Shown here: positions 44,318 through 53,025 of the stretch, in pieces
Numbering within the stretch: position 1 is the first letter of the stretch
Layout of the letters: every line of letters starts with the position of its first letter
From: Microvirga sp. Mcv34
GTDB taxonomy: Bacteria > Pseudomonadota > Alphaproteobacteria > Rhizobiales > Beijerinckiaceae
Direction of reading: 5' to 3'
Length of the DNA stretch: 64,000 bases
NCBI RefSeq assembly: GCF_024519725.1
Contig: NZ_JALJRK010000019.1
Span: forward strand, 1-64,000
Position numbers and translations under genes: made by a program
The notes under the pieces: model-generated
What the model was told of the DNA's origin: nothing
The model's input: the letters and a program-made list of their open reading frames with translations, nothing else
The model's database searches: none

Positions 44318-44878
44318 ATGTTCATCCAGACCGAAGCCACTCCCAATCCCGCCACCCTGAAATTCCTGCCCGGCCGCGTCGTGATGCCCGAAGGCACTTT
44401 CGAGGCGAAGAACCCCGAGCAGGGCGAAGTCTCCCCTCTGGCCCAGCGGCTCTTCGCCGTGCCGGGCGTCACGGGCGTGTTCTTCGGCTACGATTTCGTC
44501 ACCGTGACCAAGGCGGACGGCGAATGGCAGCACATGAAGCCGGCCATCCTCGGAGCGATCATGGAGCATTTCATGACCGGCGCACCGCTCTTCGCCAACG
44601 GCTACGGCGCTAGCCAAGAGGACGGCGAGGAGTTCTTCGACGACGCGGACGCGGCCACGGTCGAGACCATCAAGGAGCTGCTCGAGACCCGGATCCGCCC
44701 AGCGGTGGCGGGCGACGGCGGCGACATCACGTTCCGCGGCTTCAAGGACGGCACCGTGTACCTCGTCATGAAGGGCGCCTGCTCGGGCTGCCCGTCCTCG
44801 ACCGCCACCCTGCGCCATGGCATCCAGAACCTGCTGCGCCACTTCCTGCCGGACGTGCGCGAGGTACAGGCGGTCTGA
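44318..44878 (+). CDS. nfuA: NifU-family Fe-S carrier protein (NfuA-like)
   Basis: A 186-residue Fe-S scaffold/carrier. An N-terminal Nfu_N domain (MFIQTEATPNPATLKFLPG) is followed by a NifU C-terminal domain with the CSGCPSSTATLR motif (CxxC) that binds a [4Fe-4S] cluster between two subunits. It delivers clusters to enzymes such as LeuC (family knowledge). The perfect Irr-box upstream suggests iron control. A strong terminator follows. Confidence 0.94.
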   Translation: MFIQTEATPNPATLKFLPGRVVMPEGTFEAKNPEQGEVSPLAQRLFAVPGVTGVFFGYDFVTVTKADGEWQHMKPAILGAIMEHFMTGAPLFANGYGASQEDGEEFFDDADAATVETIKELLETRIRPAVAGDGGDITFRGFKDGTVYLVMKGACSGCPSSTATLRHGIQNLLRHFLPDVREVQAV

Positions 44879-44916
44879 TAAGCCGTTTGGTCCGATCTTA
44901 AGAATTCCGTTAGGAA

Positions 44917-44948
44917 AGCGCGGCTTTGTTCAGCCGCGCTTTTTGTTT
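44917..44948 (+). terminator. Terminator of nfuA
   Basis: AGCGCGGCT/AGCCGCGCT, a 9-bp perfect stem with six-base loop, followed by TTTTTG. Confidence 0.9.
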
Positions 44949-44960
44949 GGAGACCGTTCG

Positions 44961-45551
44961 TTGCCCGCTTTGTCCGATATCGCCCTGGACCAGCTCTTCC
45001 GCGAGGCCCGCACCCATCGCTGGTGGGAGGATCGCCCGATCCCGGACGCGACCCTGCGCGAGATCGCCGACCTCGCCAAGCTTGGGCCGACGAGCGCCAA
45101 TTCCACGCCGGGCCGCTTCGTCTTCGTGGTATCGCGGGAGGCCAAGGAGAAGCTCAGGCCCCATCTCGACGAGGGCAATGTACGCCAGACCATGAGCGCG
45201 CCCGCGACGGTGATCGTGGCCTACGACACCGAGTTCTACGAAAAGCTCGCCACCCTCGCGCCGAACAGCCCCGATGCGCGCAGCTGGTTCGCCGGTAAGC
45301 CCGACGCCATCGAACGGACGGGGTTTCAGGGCTCATGCCTCCAGGGCGCCTATCTGATGATGGCCGCCCGGGCGCTCGGGCTCGATTGCGGACCCATGGG
45401 GGGCTTTTCGCGCCAGGGGGTCGACGAAACCTTCTTCCCCGACGGCCGGACCCGGTCGAATTTCCTGATCAATCTCGGCTACGGCCTTCCCGAGAAGCTC
45501 CACCCGCGCCAGCCGCGCCTCTCCTTCGAGGAGTTCTGCTCCATCGCGTGA
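44961..45551 (+). CDS. Malonic semialdehyde reductase/nitroreductase, RutE-like
   Basis: A 196-residue flavin nitroreductase-fold protein matching RutE/HadB in length and motifs: LFREARTHRWWEDRPI, LGPTSANSTPGRFVFV, YDTEFYEKLATLAPNSPDARSWF, GLDCGPMGGFSRQGVDETFF and NFLINLGYG. The RutE role is in uracil breakdown, but no other rut gene is near. TTG 44961 follows GGAG and gives the usual RutE length. Confidence 0.85.
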   Translation: MPALSDIALDQLFREARTHRWWEDRPIPDATLREIADLAKLGPTSANSTPGRFVFVVSREAKEKLRPHLDEGNVRQTMSAPATVIVAYDTEFYEKLATLAPNSPDARSWFAGKPDAIERTGFQGSCLQGAYLMMAARALGLDCGPMGGFSRQGVDETFFPDGRTRSNFLINLGYGLPEKLHPRQPRLSFEEFCSIA

Positions 45552-45571
45552 ATTTTCGTCGTCGGTCGCTC

Positions 45572-46156
45572 TCACAATGTCCACTGGCCGATGGCGCTCA
45601 GCGCGATGGCCATGGAGGCGATCTGCATCGCATTCGTGAGGGTTCCGTCGGCCGCCAGCCGGGCGGCATCCCGGACCGGCACCCGCACCACGGCGATCCG
45701 CTCGGTCGGGTCGTTCAGCGTCCTGCCGGTCGGGCGCGCCCCTAGCGCCAGCACGGTGTGGCAGAAATTCGTGTGCGTGGCGGGGTTGGGCGAGTGCTTG
45801 CCGAACGAGCGCCATTGCTCCGCGACATAGCCGGTCTCCTCTTCGAGTTCGCGGGCCGCCGCCGCCAGGACGGAGGGGTCTTCCCGGTCGATCGCCCCGG
45901 CCGGCACCTCGAGGGAGATGCCCCCGAAGGCGTGGCGATATTGCTCGATCAGGATGAGATGATCCTCGTCGTCGATGGCCACGACATGGACCCAATCGGG
46001 ATATTCCAGCACGTAATAGGGCGCGATCTCCACGCCCTCGGCGGTCACGCAATCGTCGGCGCGAAGCGTGACCCAACGGTCGCGAATCACGTCCCGCGAG
46101 TGCTTCACGGTCCAGGGCCTGATGTCGGAGGGATGATCGTCGGGTGTCGATGCCAT
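45572..46156 (-). CDS. NUDIX hydrolase
   Basis: A 194-residue pyrophosphatase. The Nudix box is GAIDREDPSVLAAAARELEEETGYVAE with the RE-x2-EE metal site. An N-terminal beta strand region (WVTLRADDCVTAEGVEIAPYYVLEYPDWVHVVAI) is typical of ADP-ribose pyrophosphatases (NudF-like). ATG 46156 is chosen although the frame stays open upstream. The substrate is not certain. Confidence 0.87.
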   Translation of the reverse strand: MASTPDDHPSDIRPWTVKHSRDVIRDRWVTLRADDCVTAEGVEIAPYYVLEYPDWVHVVAIDDEDHLILIEQYRHAFGGISLEVPAGAIDREDPSVLAAAARELEEETGYVAEQWRSFGKHSPNPATHTNFCHTVLALGARPTGRTLNDPTERIAVVRVPVRDAARLAADGTLTNAMQIASMAIALSAIGQWTL

Positions 46157-46291
46157 GAGTCGATCATCTAACCGGTCCCGATCGACACTCAAGCCGAAAA
46201 TGTCCCGGCGGCCGGGAACGGACGATGCAGGAATCCGGGTTTCTCCGGGTCGTTTCATGTTCTAAGAATGCCGCAGACCTGACGGAGACGA

Positions 46292-46978
46292 ATGTTGCGC
46301 GTCCTTGCCATCGATACCGCCCTTGGCGCCTGCTCGGCCTGCATCGTCGAGGCCGGAGAGACCGTGCCGCTGGCGGCCGAATCCATCCCCATGGATCGCG
46401 GCCACGCGGAGGCCCTGATGCCGCTCCTGGACCGGCTCTCCGCCCAGGTGGAGGGCGGCTTCGAGAGCCTGGACCGGGTCGCCGTCACGGTCGGTCCGGG
46501 CAGCTATACGGGCCTGAGGGTCGGCATCAGCGCCGCCCGCGGCATCGGCCTGGCGGCCGGGATCCCGGTGGTCGGGGTCGCGACCCTGTCGGCCTTTCTC
46601 GCCCCGATGATGGTGGGCGACAGGCGCGGGCTCTTCACCGCCGCCATCGACGCCAAGCACGGACATATCTACATCCAGGCCATCGCGCCAGGCGGGCGCA
46701 CGATCATCCCACCGGGTCTCATGACCTATCGTGACGCCATCCGGCTTCTCGGCTCCGGCCCGATCCTGGTCTCCGGCTCCGCCTCGGCCATGCTGGCCGC
46801 CGAGGCGCGTGCCCAGGGGGTCGAGGCCCATATCAGCGACGTCTCGGGCTTTCCCGACATCACCTGGGTGGCCCGCCTCGGGGCCCTGGCCGATCCGACC
46901 CAGGCCCTGCCGAAGCCGCTCTACCTGCGCGAGCCCGACGCCAAGCCGCAGGATGGGGCCCGAATCGCCAGGCAGTAA
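46292..46978 (+). CDS. tsaB: tRNA t6A synthesis protein TsaB
   Basis: A 228-residue ASKHA-fold protein that partners TsaD in t6A37 synthesis. Marks: VLAIDTALGACSACIVE, VAVTVGPGSYTGLRVGISAARGIGLA and GLFTAAIDAKHGHIYIQ. It is inactive as an ATPase itself and serves as a scaffold. First gene of the run tsaB-rimI-fur-plsC. Confidence 0.94.
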   Translation: MLRVLAIDTALGACSACIVEAGETVPLAAESIPMDRGHAEALMPLLDRLSAQVEGGFESLDRVAVTVGPGSYTGLRVGISAARGIGLAAGIPVVGVATLSAFLAPMMVGDRRGLFTAAIDAKHGHIYIQAIAPGGRTIIPPGLMTYRDAIRLLGSGPILVSGSASAMLAAEARAQGVEAHISDVSGFPDITWVARLGALADPTQALPKPLYLREPDAKPQDGARIARQ

Positions 46979-46989
46979 GACATCTCGCC

Positions 46990-47475
46990 GTGAGCATCCT
47001 CGACCGCTTCCTTCAGCCCCCCGCTCCTCGCGTCGAAGCCGTCGGATCCGAGGCCGCCGCCCGGCTCTCGGCCATCCACGCCTCGGCCTTCGCGCGCGCC
47101 TGGAGCCCGCTGGATTTCGAGCGCCTGCTGGGCGAACGCGGCGTCGTGGCCGATGGGCTTTTTCTCGGACGGGCGACGAAACCCGTCGGCTTCGTCCTGT
47201 CGCGGACCGTCCTCGACGAGGCGGAGATCATCACGGTCGCCATCGCGCCGGAGGCCCGGGGCAAGGGCCATGCGCGCCCGCTCCTCGCGCACCATCTCGA
47301 CGCGCTCTCCCGGCGGGGCGTCGCGCAAGTGCATCTGGAGGTCGAGGAGGGCAACGCACCCGCCATCGCCCTCTACCGGAGGGCCGGCTTCCGGGATGTC
47401 GGACGGCGGGAGGGCTATTACCGGAAAAGCGATGGAACGAAGGTCGCGGCACTCACCATGGCTTTGAGCCTATAG
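46990..47475 (+). CDS. rimI: Ribosomal-protein-alanine N-acetyltransferase
   Basis: A 161-residue GNAT enzyme that acetylates the N-terminal alanine of S18. It shows AWSPLDFERLLG, VLSRTVLDEAEIITVAIAPEARGKGHARPLL with the RGKGHA acetyl-CoA loop, and APAIALYRRAGFRDVGRREGYY. GTG 46990 follows tsaB by 11 bases. This tsaB-rimI order is standard. Confidence 0.92.
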   Translation: MSILDRFLQPPAPRVEAVGSEAAARLSAIHASAFARAWSPLDFERLLGERGVVADGLFLGRATKPVGFVLSRTVLDEAEIITVAIAPEARGKGHARPLLAHHLDALSRRGVAQVHLEVEEGNAPAIALYRRAGFRDVGRREGYYRKSDGTKVAALTMALSL

Positions 47476-47523
47476 CCCGCTCCGCTCCCCTCACCTATAA
47501 GCGTCCCAAGGAGTGATTAAGCC

Positions 47524-47979
47524 TTGGTCACACGAAACAGCCCCTCCGCCAAACCACGCCGGCCGGATGCCATTGAGCGCGCCTGCCGCGACAAGGGCCT
47601 GCGCATGACGGGCCAGCGCCGGATCATCGCGCGGGTTCTCGATTCCGCCGATGACCATCCGGACGTGGTGGAGCTGCACCGGCGCGCCGCTGAGGTGGAC
47701 GACAGGATCTCGCTCTCCACGGTTTACCGCACGGTCAAACTGTTCGAGACCGAGGGTATCCTGGATCGGCTCGACTTCCGCGACGGGCGCTCGCGCTACG
47801 AGCAGGCGGCCAGGGAGCACCACGACCACCTCATCAATCTCGAGACGGGCGACGTGATCGAGTTCCGCTCGGAGGAGATCGAGGCGCTGCAGAACGAGAT
47901 CGCCAAGCGGCTCGGCTACAAGGTCGTCTATCACCGGCTCGAGCTCTATGCGGTGCCGCTGGACAAGGATGACGCGTGA
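47524..47979 (+). CDS. fur: Fur/Mur-family metalloregulator
   Basis: A 151-residue Fur-family repressor. HTH region: RACRDKGLRMTGQRRIIARVL through HPDVVELHRRAAEVDDRISLSTVYRTVKLFE. Metal and dimerisation region: EHHDHLINLETGDVIEFRSEEIEALQ. In Rhizobiales this protein usually senses manganese (Mur) or iron. It lacks the CxxC zinc pairs of E. coli Fur, as do Mur proteins. TTG 47524 follows AAGGAG. It overlaps plsC (GTGA). Confidence 0.92.
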   Translation: MVTRNSPSAKPRRPDAIERACRDKGLRMTGQRRIIARVLDSADDHPDVVELHRRAAEVDDRISLSTVYRTVKLFETEGILDRLDFRDGRSRYEQAAREHHDHLINLETGDVIEFRSEEIEALQNEIAKRLGYKVVYHRLELYAVPLDKDDA

Positions 47980-48746
47980 CGACACCCGGCGGTGCCATCC
48001 GGCTTCTGCTGCTCGGCCTGTGCAGCCTCGTGCTCGTGCCGCTGCAGATGCTGGCCCTGCGGTTCGGCTGGTCGGCGTTGCTGCATGTCCTGCCCGTGTG
48101 GTTTCACAGGATCCTGATGCGGCTCTTCAACGTGCGCGTGATCGAGCGCGGAACGCCGCCGGGCAGGACGCCCACCATCGTGCTGGCGAACCATGTCTCC
48201 TGGCTCGACATCCCGGTCATCGGCTCGCTGCATCCGCTCTCGTTCATCGCCAAGTCGGAGATCGAGACTTGGCCGGTGGTCGGCCTGCTGGCGAGGCTCC
48301 AGCGTTCGGTCTTCATCGACCGGCAGCGCCGCAAGGCCACCGCGGAGGTGAACGACGCCCTCGCCCACCGGCTGGTGAAGGGCGAGGCGATCGTGCTGTT
48401 CGCGGAGGGCACCACCGGCGACGGCAACCGCCTCCTGCCCTTCCGCTCCTCCCTCGTGGGCGCGGCCCAGACGGCCCTCATGCACGACGACGTCGAGCAC
48501 GTTTCTCTCCAGCCGCTCGCCATCTCATACACACATCGTCACGGCCTGCCGGTGAGCCGCCGTGAGCGCCCCTTCATCGCCTGGTACGGCGACATGGATC
48601 TCGGCCCCCATCTCAAGATGTTCGTCCGGGGCATCCCGCTCGACGTGGTGGTCACCTGGGGCGAGCCGATCCCTTTCAACGGCAACCGCAAGCAGGCCAC
48701 GGCCTCCGCCGAGGCCGAGGTGCGCCGGGCGTTGAAGGCGGCGTGA
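47976..48746 (+). CDS. plsC: 1-acyl-sn-glycerol-3-phosphate acyltransferase
   Basis: A 256-residue membrane acyltransferase. Two N-terminal hydrophobic segments (about 5-45) precede motif I NHVSWLDIPV, motif II FIDRQRR, motif III FAEGTTGDG and motif IV LQPLAISYT. It makes phosphatidic acid; an OlsA-like ornithine-lipid role is also possible. GTG 47976 overlaps fur by 4 bases, so it is coupled. Confidence 0.9.
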   Translation: MTTPGGAIRLLLLGLCSLVLVPLQMLALRFGWSALLHVLPVWFHRILMRLFNVRVIERGTPPGRTPTIVLANHVSWLDIPVIGSLHPLSFIAKSEIETWPVVGLLARLQRSVFIDRQRRKATAEVNDALAHRLVKGEAIVLFAEGTTGDGNRLLPFRSSLVGAAQTALMHDDVEHVSLQPLAISYTHRHGLPVSRRERPFIAWYGDMDLGPHLKMFVRGIPLDVVVTWGEPIPFNGNRKQATASAEAEVRRALKAA

Positions 48747-48752
48747 TTGTGC

Positions 48753-49685
48753 TCACCCCCGCCCTGCCTCGACGCCATGCCGTGCCGCCTCCTCCAGGAG
48801 CCAGCTCCGGAAGGCCGCGAGGGCCGGCCGGTCCGCGGTGGCGTCCGGGCAGACCACATAATACTGGTAGGAGCCCTTCACCTGCTGCGGGAACGGTTGA
48901 ACGAGGCGCCCGGCCTGCAGGTAGTCGCCGATCAGAACGTTGGTCGCGAGGGCCACGCCCTGACCGGAGGCCGCGGCCTGGAGGCAAAGATAGGTATGGG
49001 GAAAGTGCGGGCCACGGGAGATATCGACCCCGGTGACGCCGACGGCGGCGAGCCAGCGGTCCCAGGTGGTGTAGTCGGGGATGCTATAGACGCTCTCGTG
49101 CAGCAGGGTGTGATGGCGCAGATCCGCGGGTTCATTCAGGGGGCGTGCCGGATCGCCCAGCAGAGATGCGCTGCAGACGGCGAAGAAATACTCCTCCATC
49201 AGCAGGTCCGAGCGGAGCCCCGGATAATTTCCCCGGCCGAAGCGGATCGCCACATCCACATCCTCGCGGGCAAAGTCCGTTAGCCGCGTATCGACGGAGA
49301 CCCTCACCTCCAGGTCGGCGTGTTTCTCCTTCAGGGAACCCAGTCGCGGAATCAGCCAACCCGATGCGAAGCTCGGCATGGAACTCACCGTGATCACGTT
49401 CGACCGGTCGGAGCGCAGGGCCTGCGCCGTCGCGTTGTCCAGCCGGTCGAGGATGTCGGACAGGGAGGCTGCGTAATGCTCGCCGAGCGGCGTCAGCGCC
49501 ACGCCGCGGCTCTTCTGGCGCAGGAAGAGCGGACGCCCGAGCCAGGCCTCCAGGGTTTTGACCTGCTGACCCACGGCGCTCGCCGTGACGGCGATCTCGT
49601 CGCCCGCCTTCTCGAAATTCAGGTGACGCGCGGCGGCCTCGAAGGCGCGCAGGGCATTGAGCGGAGGAAGACGTCTGCGGGACAT
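48753..49685 (-). CDS. LysR-type regulator, GcvA-like
   Basis: A 310-residue LTTR. The N-terminal HTH is LPPLNALRAFEAAARHLNFEKAGDEIAVTASAVGQQVKTLEAWLG, the form typical of GcvA-type regulators. The binding domain has VSVDTRLTDFAREDVDVAIRFGRGNYPG. ATG 49685 is used; the longer upstream reading is not LTTR sequence. It is divergent from the DUF1127 and GST genes, 118 bases away, and may regulate them. Confidence 0.9.
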   Translation of the reverse strand: MSRRRLPPLNALRAFEAAARHLNFEKAGDEIAVTASAVGQQVKTLEAWLGRPLFLRQKSRGVALTPLGEHYAASLSDILDRLDNATAQALRSDRSNVITVSSMPSFASGWLIPRLGSLKEKHADLEVRVSVDTRLTDFAREDVDVAIRFGRGNYPGLRSDLLMEEYFFAVCSASLLGDPARPLNEPADLRHHTLLHESVYSIPDYTTWDRWLAAVGVTGVDISRGPHFPHTYLCLQAAASGQGVALATNVLIGDYLQAGRLVQPFPQQVKGSYQYYVVCPDATADRPALAAFRSWLLEEAARHGVEAGRG

Positions 49686-49803
49686 GGCAGGCCCTGGGTT
49701 TACCCAAGTTTTCCTTGGGCACAAAGCAAGAACTTCTCGTTTGCTCAAACCCTATCACAGGCGCACATTATCCTCAACGAAACGCCGTTGACGGAGACTC
49801 GAC

Positions 49804-50043
49804 ATGGCAATCGGATATGCCGCAGGAAATCTTGGGCTGACATGGGCTCGTCGCGAACGCAAGACCGGGCTGCTGCAGCTTCTGCTCAGGTTTGAGGCCT
49901 GGCTTGACGCGCGCAGGAACGCCAGGGCCTTGTACACGATGGATGACCGGGCACTCGCCGATATCGGGTTGTCGCGGTCCGACGTGGAAGGCTTGAATGT
50001 GGCCTCCTGGCAGGATCGCCTGCCCACCCCCTTCAGCCGATAA
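49804..50043 (+). CDS. DUF1127 small protein
   Basis: A 79-residue protein ending in a DUF1127 domain: RFEAWLDARRNARALYTMDDRALADIGLSRSDVEG. This arginine-rich family occurs widely in Rhizobiales and some members bind RNA and affect small-RNA levels or phosphate and carbon metabolism (family knowledge). It lies 19 bases ahead of the GST gene, so they may be cotranscribed. Confidence 0.85.
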   Translation: MAIGYAAGNLGLTWARRERKTGLLQLLLRFEAWLDARRNARALYTMDDRALADIGLSRSDVEGLNVASWQDRLPTPFSR

Positions 50044-50062
50044 AGTCTCGAAAGGCACCCCG

Positions 50063-50746
50063 ATGAAGCTCTATTCCGGTCCGGTGAGCCTCTTCTCCCG
50101 CAAGGTGGAGATTGCCCTGCACGAGAAGGGGCTCCCCTTCGAGCAGATCCTGGTGCCGTTCACGCAGACGAGGGGCTACAGCCCCAGGAACCCGGACGTG
50201 CTTGCCATCAACCCCAAGGGACAGGTTCCGGTCCTCGTCGACGGCGACCTGTCCCTCTATGATTCGACCGTCATCCTCGAATATCTGGACGAGGCCCATC
50301 CCGATCCCGCGCTCTACCCGAAGTCCCCGCAGGAGCGCGCCCGATGCCGGCTCTTCGACGTGTTCGGCGACGAGGTCATGCTGGCGCCCCTGCGCTCCCT
50401 GATGCACCGCACCGAGCCGAAGCCCGCGGATTCGGGGCGCTGGGACGCACAGGAAGCGAAGGCCCGGGAGGCCGAACCGATCCTCGCCGGCCATTTCGCC
50501 GAGATCGACCGCGCGCTCCAGGACCGAGATTATCTCTGCGGCGCCTTCTCGGCCGCCGACATCGCCGTCTTCATGGCTGTCTTCTGGACCCGGCGCCTGG
50601 GCGGCCCGTCCCTGAAAGGTCATGAGGCCCTGGTCGCGTGGTACGGAAGGCTTGTTGCGCGGCCGGCCTTCGCTAGGGTCATCGAGGAAATCCGCGCGGC
50701 GGATGCGGATTTGTCGGCTCCGGTCGAGGGGGCGTTTCGGGACTGA
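50063..50746 (+). CDS. Glutathione S-transferase family protein
   Basis: A 227-residue GST. N-terminal thioredoxin-like part: KLYSGPVSLFSRKVEIALHEKGLPFE, with INPKGQVPVLVDGDLSLYDSTVILEYL (glutathione site). The C-terminal helical domain has RDYLCGAFSAADIAVFMAVFW and GRLVARPAFARVIEE. ATG 50063 follows AAAGGC. The substrate is not evident. Confidence 0.88.
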   Translation: MKLYSGPVSLFSRKVEIALHEKGLPFEQILVPFTQTRGYSPRNPDVLAINPKGQVPVLVDGDLSLYDSTVILEYLDEAHPDPALYPKSPQERARCRLFDVFGDEVMLAPLRSLMHRTEPKPADSGRWDAQEAKAREAEPILAGHFAEIDRALQDRDYLCGAFSAADIAVFMAVFWTRRLGGPSLKGHEALVAWYGRLVARPAFARVIEEIRAADADLSAPVEGAFRD

Positions 50747-50782
50747 AGCGCTTCAGGCGCATCTCGCGCCCGACGGCCGTCC

Positions 50783-51280
50783 TCACCCGCCCGTGCGCCC
50801 GAACCAGATGCTGAACAGGGCCGCCAGGGAGACGAGTGCCAGGAAGCCGTTGAAGGCGATGAGCAGGAAGGGCGGAAGGCGCTGCACGTCGGGCTGCGGC
50901 GGCTGAGATCCGGTGAAGACCTGACGCCAGACGGCGGCCGCGAAGCAGAAGGCGCTGAACAGGATCAGGATCGACCCGGTGATGACGATCATCCAGTCCG
51001 GCACGACGCCCTCCAGGAGCTTCTTCGCCCCGATGCCGGAGGCGAGCGACGCCAGGCCCGTTCGCACCCAGGCGGCATAGGTGCGCTCGGCGGCGAAAAC
51101 GGTCCGGTTGGCCGCGAGTTCCGTGCGCCGGTCGGCGCTATCCTTCATCTGCACACTGGCCTTGGCAGTCGTCCGGGCCGCCGCTTGCGTGTGCTCGGCC
51201 GCCTCCTGCGTCTGAACAGCGGCCTCGTTCGCGTGCTCGGCGCTGTGCTTAAGTTTTTCGTCCACCGGCTGCGTCGTCAT
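50783..51280 (-). CDS. DUF202 membrane protein
   Basis: A 165-residue protein. A long Ala/Glu/Gln-rich, coil-prone N-terminus (about 1-60, QTQEAAEHTQAAARTTAK) precedes the DUF202 signature FAAERTYAAWVRTGLASLASGIG, then two or three membrane helices (VIVIT-type and ALVSLAALFSIW). It is a YidH-like inner membrane protein. ATG 51280 is used. Function unknown. Confidence 0.83.
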   Translation of the reverse strand: MTTQPVDEKLKHSAEHANEAAVQTQEAAEHTQAAARTTAKASVQMKDSADRRTELAANRTVFAAERTYAAWVRTGLASLASGIGAKKLLEGVVPDWMIVITGSILILFSAFCFAAAVWRQVFTGSQPPQPDVQRLPPFLLIAFNGFLALVSLAALFSIWFGRTGG

Positions 51281-51327
51281 GCGTCCTCCATCCCTGTGGA
51301 GGCACAACGCTGTCTCACGCGAAATGG

Positions 51328-51651
51328 TTGAACAGCCGTCATTATATGTTAATACATAACATCATTTTAGTAAGATTGAGAAACACGTTGATCGATTGGG
51401 TTTGGCTTCTCGCGCTTCCCGTTGCAGTCATCATGGTCCTGCCGGCCTCGACCGCTCGCAGCCGTCTGTCCCGCTACGTGCTCTGTACCGGCAGATTTCT
51501 GACGATCGGAGCCTGGCTGCCGCTGCTGTCGGCTGTCCTCTTCGGATGGGCTGGCGACAACCCGATCGGCCTCGGCCTCCTCGCCGTCTTCGGCAGCGGA
51601 TTCGGACTGCTCCTGATCGGCTGCGGCGCGTGGCTGCGCCGGCACGAATGA
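51328..51651 (+). CDS. Small hypothetical membrane protein
   Basis: A frame of up to 107 residues with three likely membrane helices: WVWLLALPVAVIMVL, FLTIGAWLPLLSAVLFGW and LGLLAVFGSGFGLLLIGCGAW, ending in basic LRRHE. TTG 51328 is the longest start, and a TTG near 51388 would remove a polar N-terminus preceded by AT-rich DNA. I do not recognise it, so confidence is limited. Confidence 0.45.
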   Translation: MNSRHYMLIHNIILVRLRNTLIDWVWLLALPVAVIMVLPASTARSRLSRYVLCTGRFLTIGAWLPLLSAVLFGWAGDNPIGLGLLAVFGSGFGLLLIGCGAWLRRHE

Positions 51652-51698
51652 GCCGGCCTGGACGGGATTGAAGAATTCGCGGGAATTCCAGCGCGCGC

Positions 51699-52676
51699 TT
51701 ACAGCCTTCTCAGCGCCACCGTCTCGATCCGGTGGCTCGGGCCCTTCGTCAGGATCAGGCTCGCCCGCTGGCGGGTTGGCACGATGTTTTCCTGCAGGTT
51801 CACCAGGTTGATGCGGTTCCACAGGCCCTCGGCGATGGCGATGGCGTCCGCTTCCGCGAGTTCCGCATAGCGCCGGAAATAGGACAAAGGATCCCGGAAG
51901 GCGGTGTGGCGCAGGCGGAGGAAGCGGTTCACGTACCAGCGGTGCAGGTCCGCCTCGTCGGCGTCGATATAGACCGAGAAGTCGAAGAAATCGGACACGA
52001 AGGGAATGGCCGTGCCGTCCTTGGGCATGCGCGCGGGCTGGAGCACGTTGAGCCCCTCGACGATGAGGATGTCCGGCCGGTCGACATTCGTCTCCTCGCC
52101 GGGCACCACGTCATAGACCAGGTGCGAATAGAGCGGCGCCTTCACGTTGCGCTTGCCGGCCTTGATGTCGGCAAGGAAATGCAGGAGCTTTCCCGTGTCG
52201 TAGCTCTCCGGAAAGCCTTTTCGCTCCATGAGGTTGAGCCGCGTCAGCTCCGCATTGGGCAAGAGGAACCCGTCCGTGGTGACGAGGTCGACCTTCGGGG
52301 TGTTGGGCCAGCGGGCGAGAAGGGCCTTCAGCACGCGGGCCGTGGTCGACTTGCCGACCGCCACCGAGCCCGCCACGCCGATGATGTAGGGCACCTTCTC
52401 CTGATGCTCGGCCAGAAGGAAGCGCTGGGTCGCCTTGAACAGGCCTTGCGTCGCCGCGACGTACAGCGACAGGAGGCGCGAGAGCGGCAGATAGATCGCC
52501 GCCACCTCGTCAAGCGAGATCGGATCGTTGAGGGATTGCAGCTGAACCACCTCGTCGGCGGTCAGGGTCATGGGCGCGTCGGCACGCAACCGAGCCCATT
52601 CGTCGCGCGAGAAGGTGCGATAGGGCGAGAGGCCGTCGTCATCCTCGGCGGCGGACACCAGGTTGGGCTGGTCCAT
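51699..52676 (-). CDS. coaA: Type I pantothenate kinase
   Basis: A 325-residue kinase that starts CoA synthesis. P-loop: [23 protein letters not shown]. Others: [50 protein letters not shown] and [15 protein letters not shown] [17 protein letters not shown] 52676 has GAGGTGG about 6 bases upstream. It follows hisE in many Rhizobiales, as here. Confidence 0.95.
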   Translation of the reverse strand: MDQPNLVSAAEDDDGLSPYRTFSRDEWARLRADAPMTLTADEVVQLQSLNDPISLDEVAAIYLPLSRLLSLYVAATQGLFKATQRFLLAEHQEKVPYIIGVAGSVAVGKSTTARVLKALLARWPNTPKVDLVTTDGFLLPNAELTRLNLMERKGFPESYDTGKLLHFLADIKAGKRNVKAPLYSHLVYDVVPGEETNVDRPDILIVEGLNVLQPARMPKDGTAIPFVSDFFDFSVYIDADEADLHRWYVNRFLRLRHTAFRDPLSYFRRYAELAEADAIAIAEGLWNRINLVNLQENIVPTRQRASLILTKGPSHRIETVALRRL

Positions 52677-52697
52677 GCGAACCACCTCTTTCCAATT

Positions 52698-53018
52698 TTA
52701 GGTCTTGCGCGCGGCCTTCTCCGCAAGACCCGACTGCGCCGTGCGGCGCTCCAATTCGGCCATCACGTCACTTAGTGGAATATTGGCGCCCTGCAACACG
52801 ACCAAAAGGTGATACAGCACATCGGCCGCCTCGGCCGTGAGGTTCTGCCGGTCGCCTTGAACGGCCGCAATGGCGGCCTCCACGGCTTCCTCGCCCAGCT
52901 TCTTGGCCGCCTTGGCCGGCCCGCCACCGATCAGCTTGGCCGTGTAGGATTCGGCCGCCGGCGCGGCCGCGCGCTCGGCCACGATGCGGGCGAGATCGTC
53001 GAGGGTGAAGGAGGTCAT
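52698..53018 (-). CDS. hisE: Phosphoribosyl-ATP pyrophosphatase
   Basis: A 106-residue MazG-fold enzyme for the second step of histidine synthesis. It shows [29 protein letters not shown] and [14 protein letters not shown] with the acidic metal site. It lies 21 bases before coaA and 7 bases after map. Confidence 0.93.
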   Translation of the reverse strand: MTSFTLDDLARIVAERAAAPAAESYTAKLIGGGPAKAAKKLGEEAVEAAIAAVQGDRQNLTAEAADVLYHLLVVLQGANIPLSDVMAELERRTAQSGLAEKAARKT

Positions 53019-53025
53019 GATTGAA

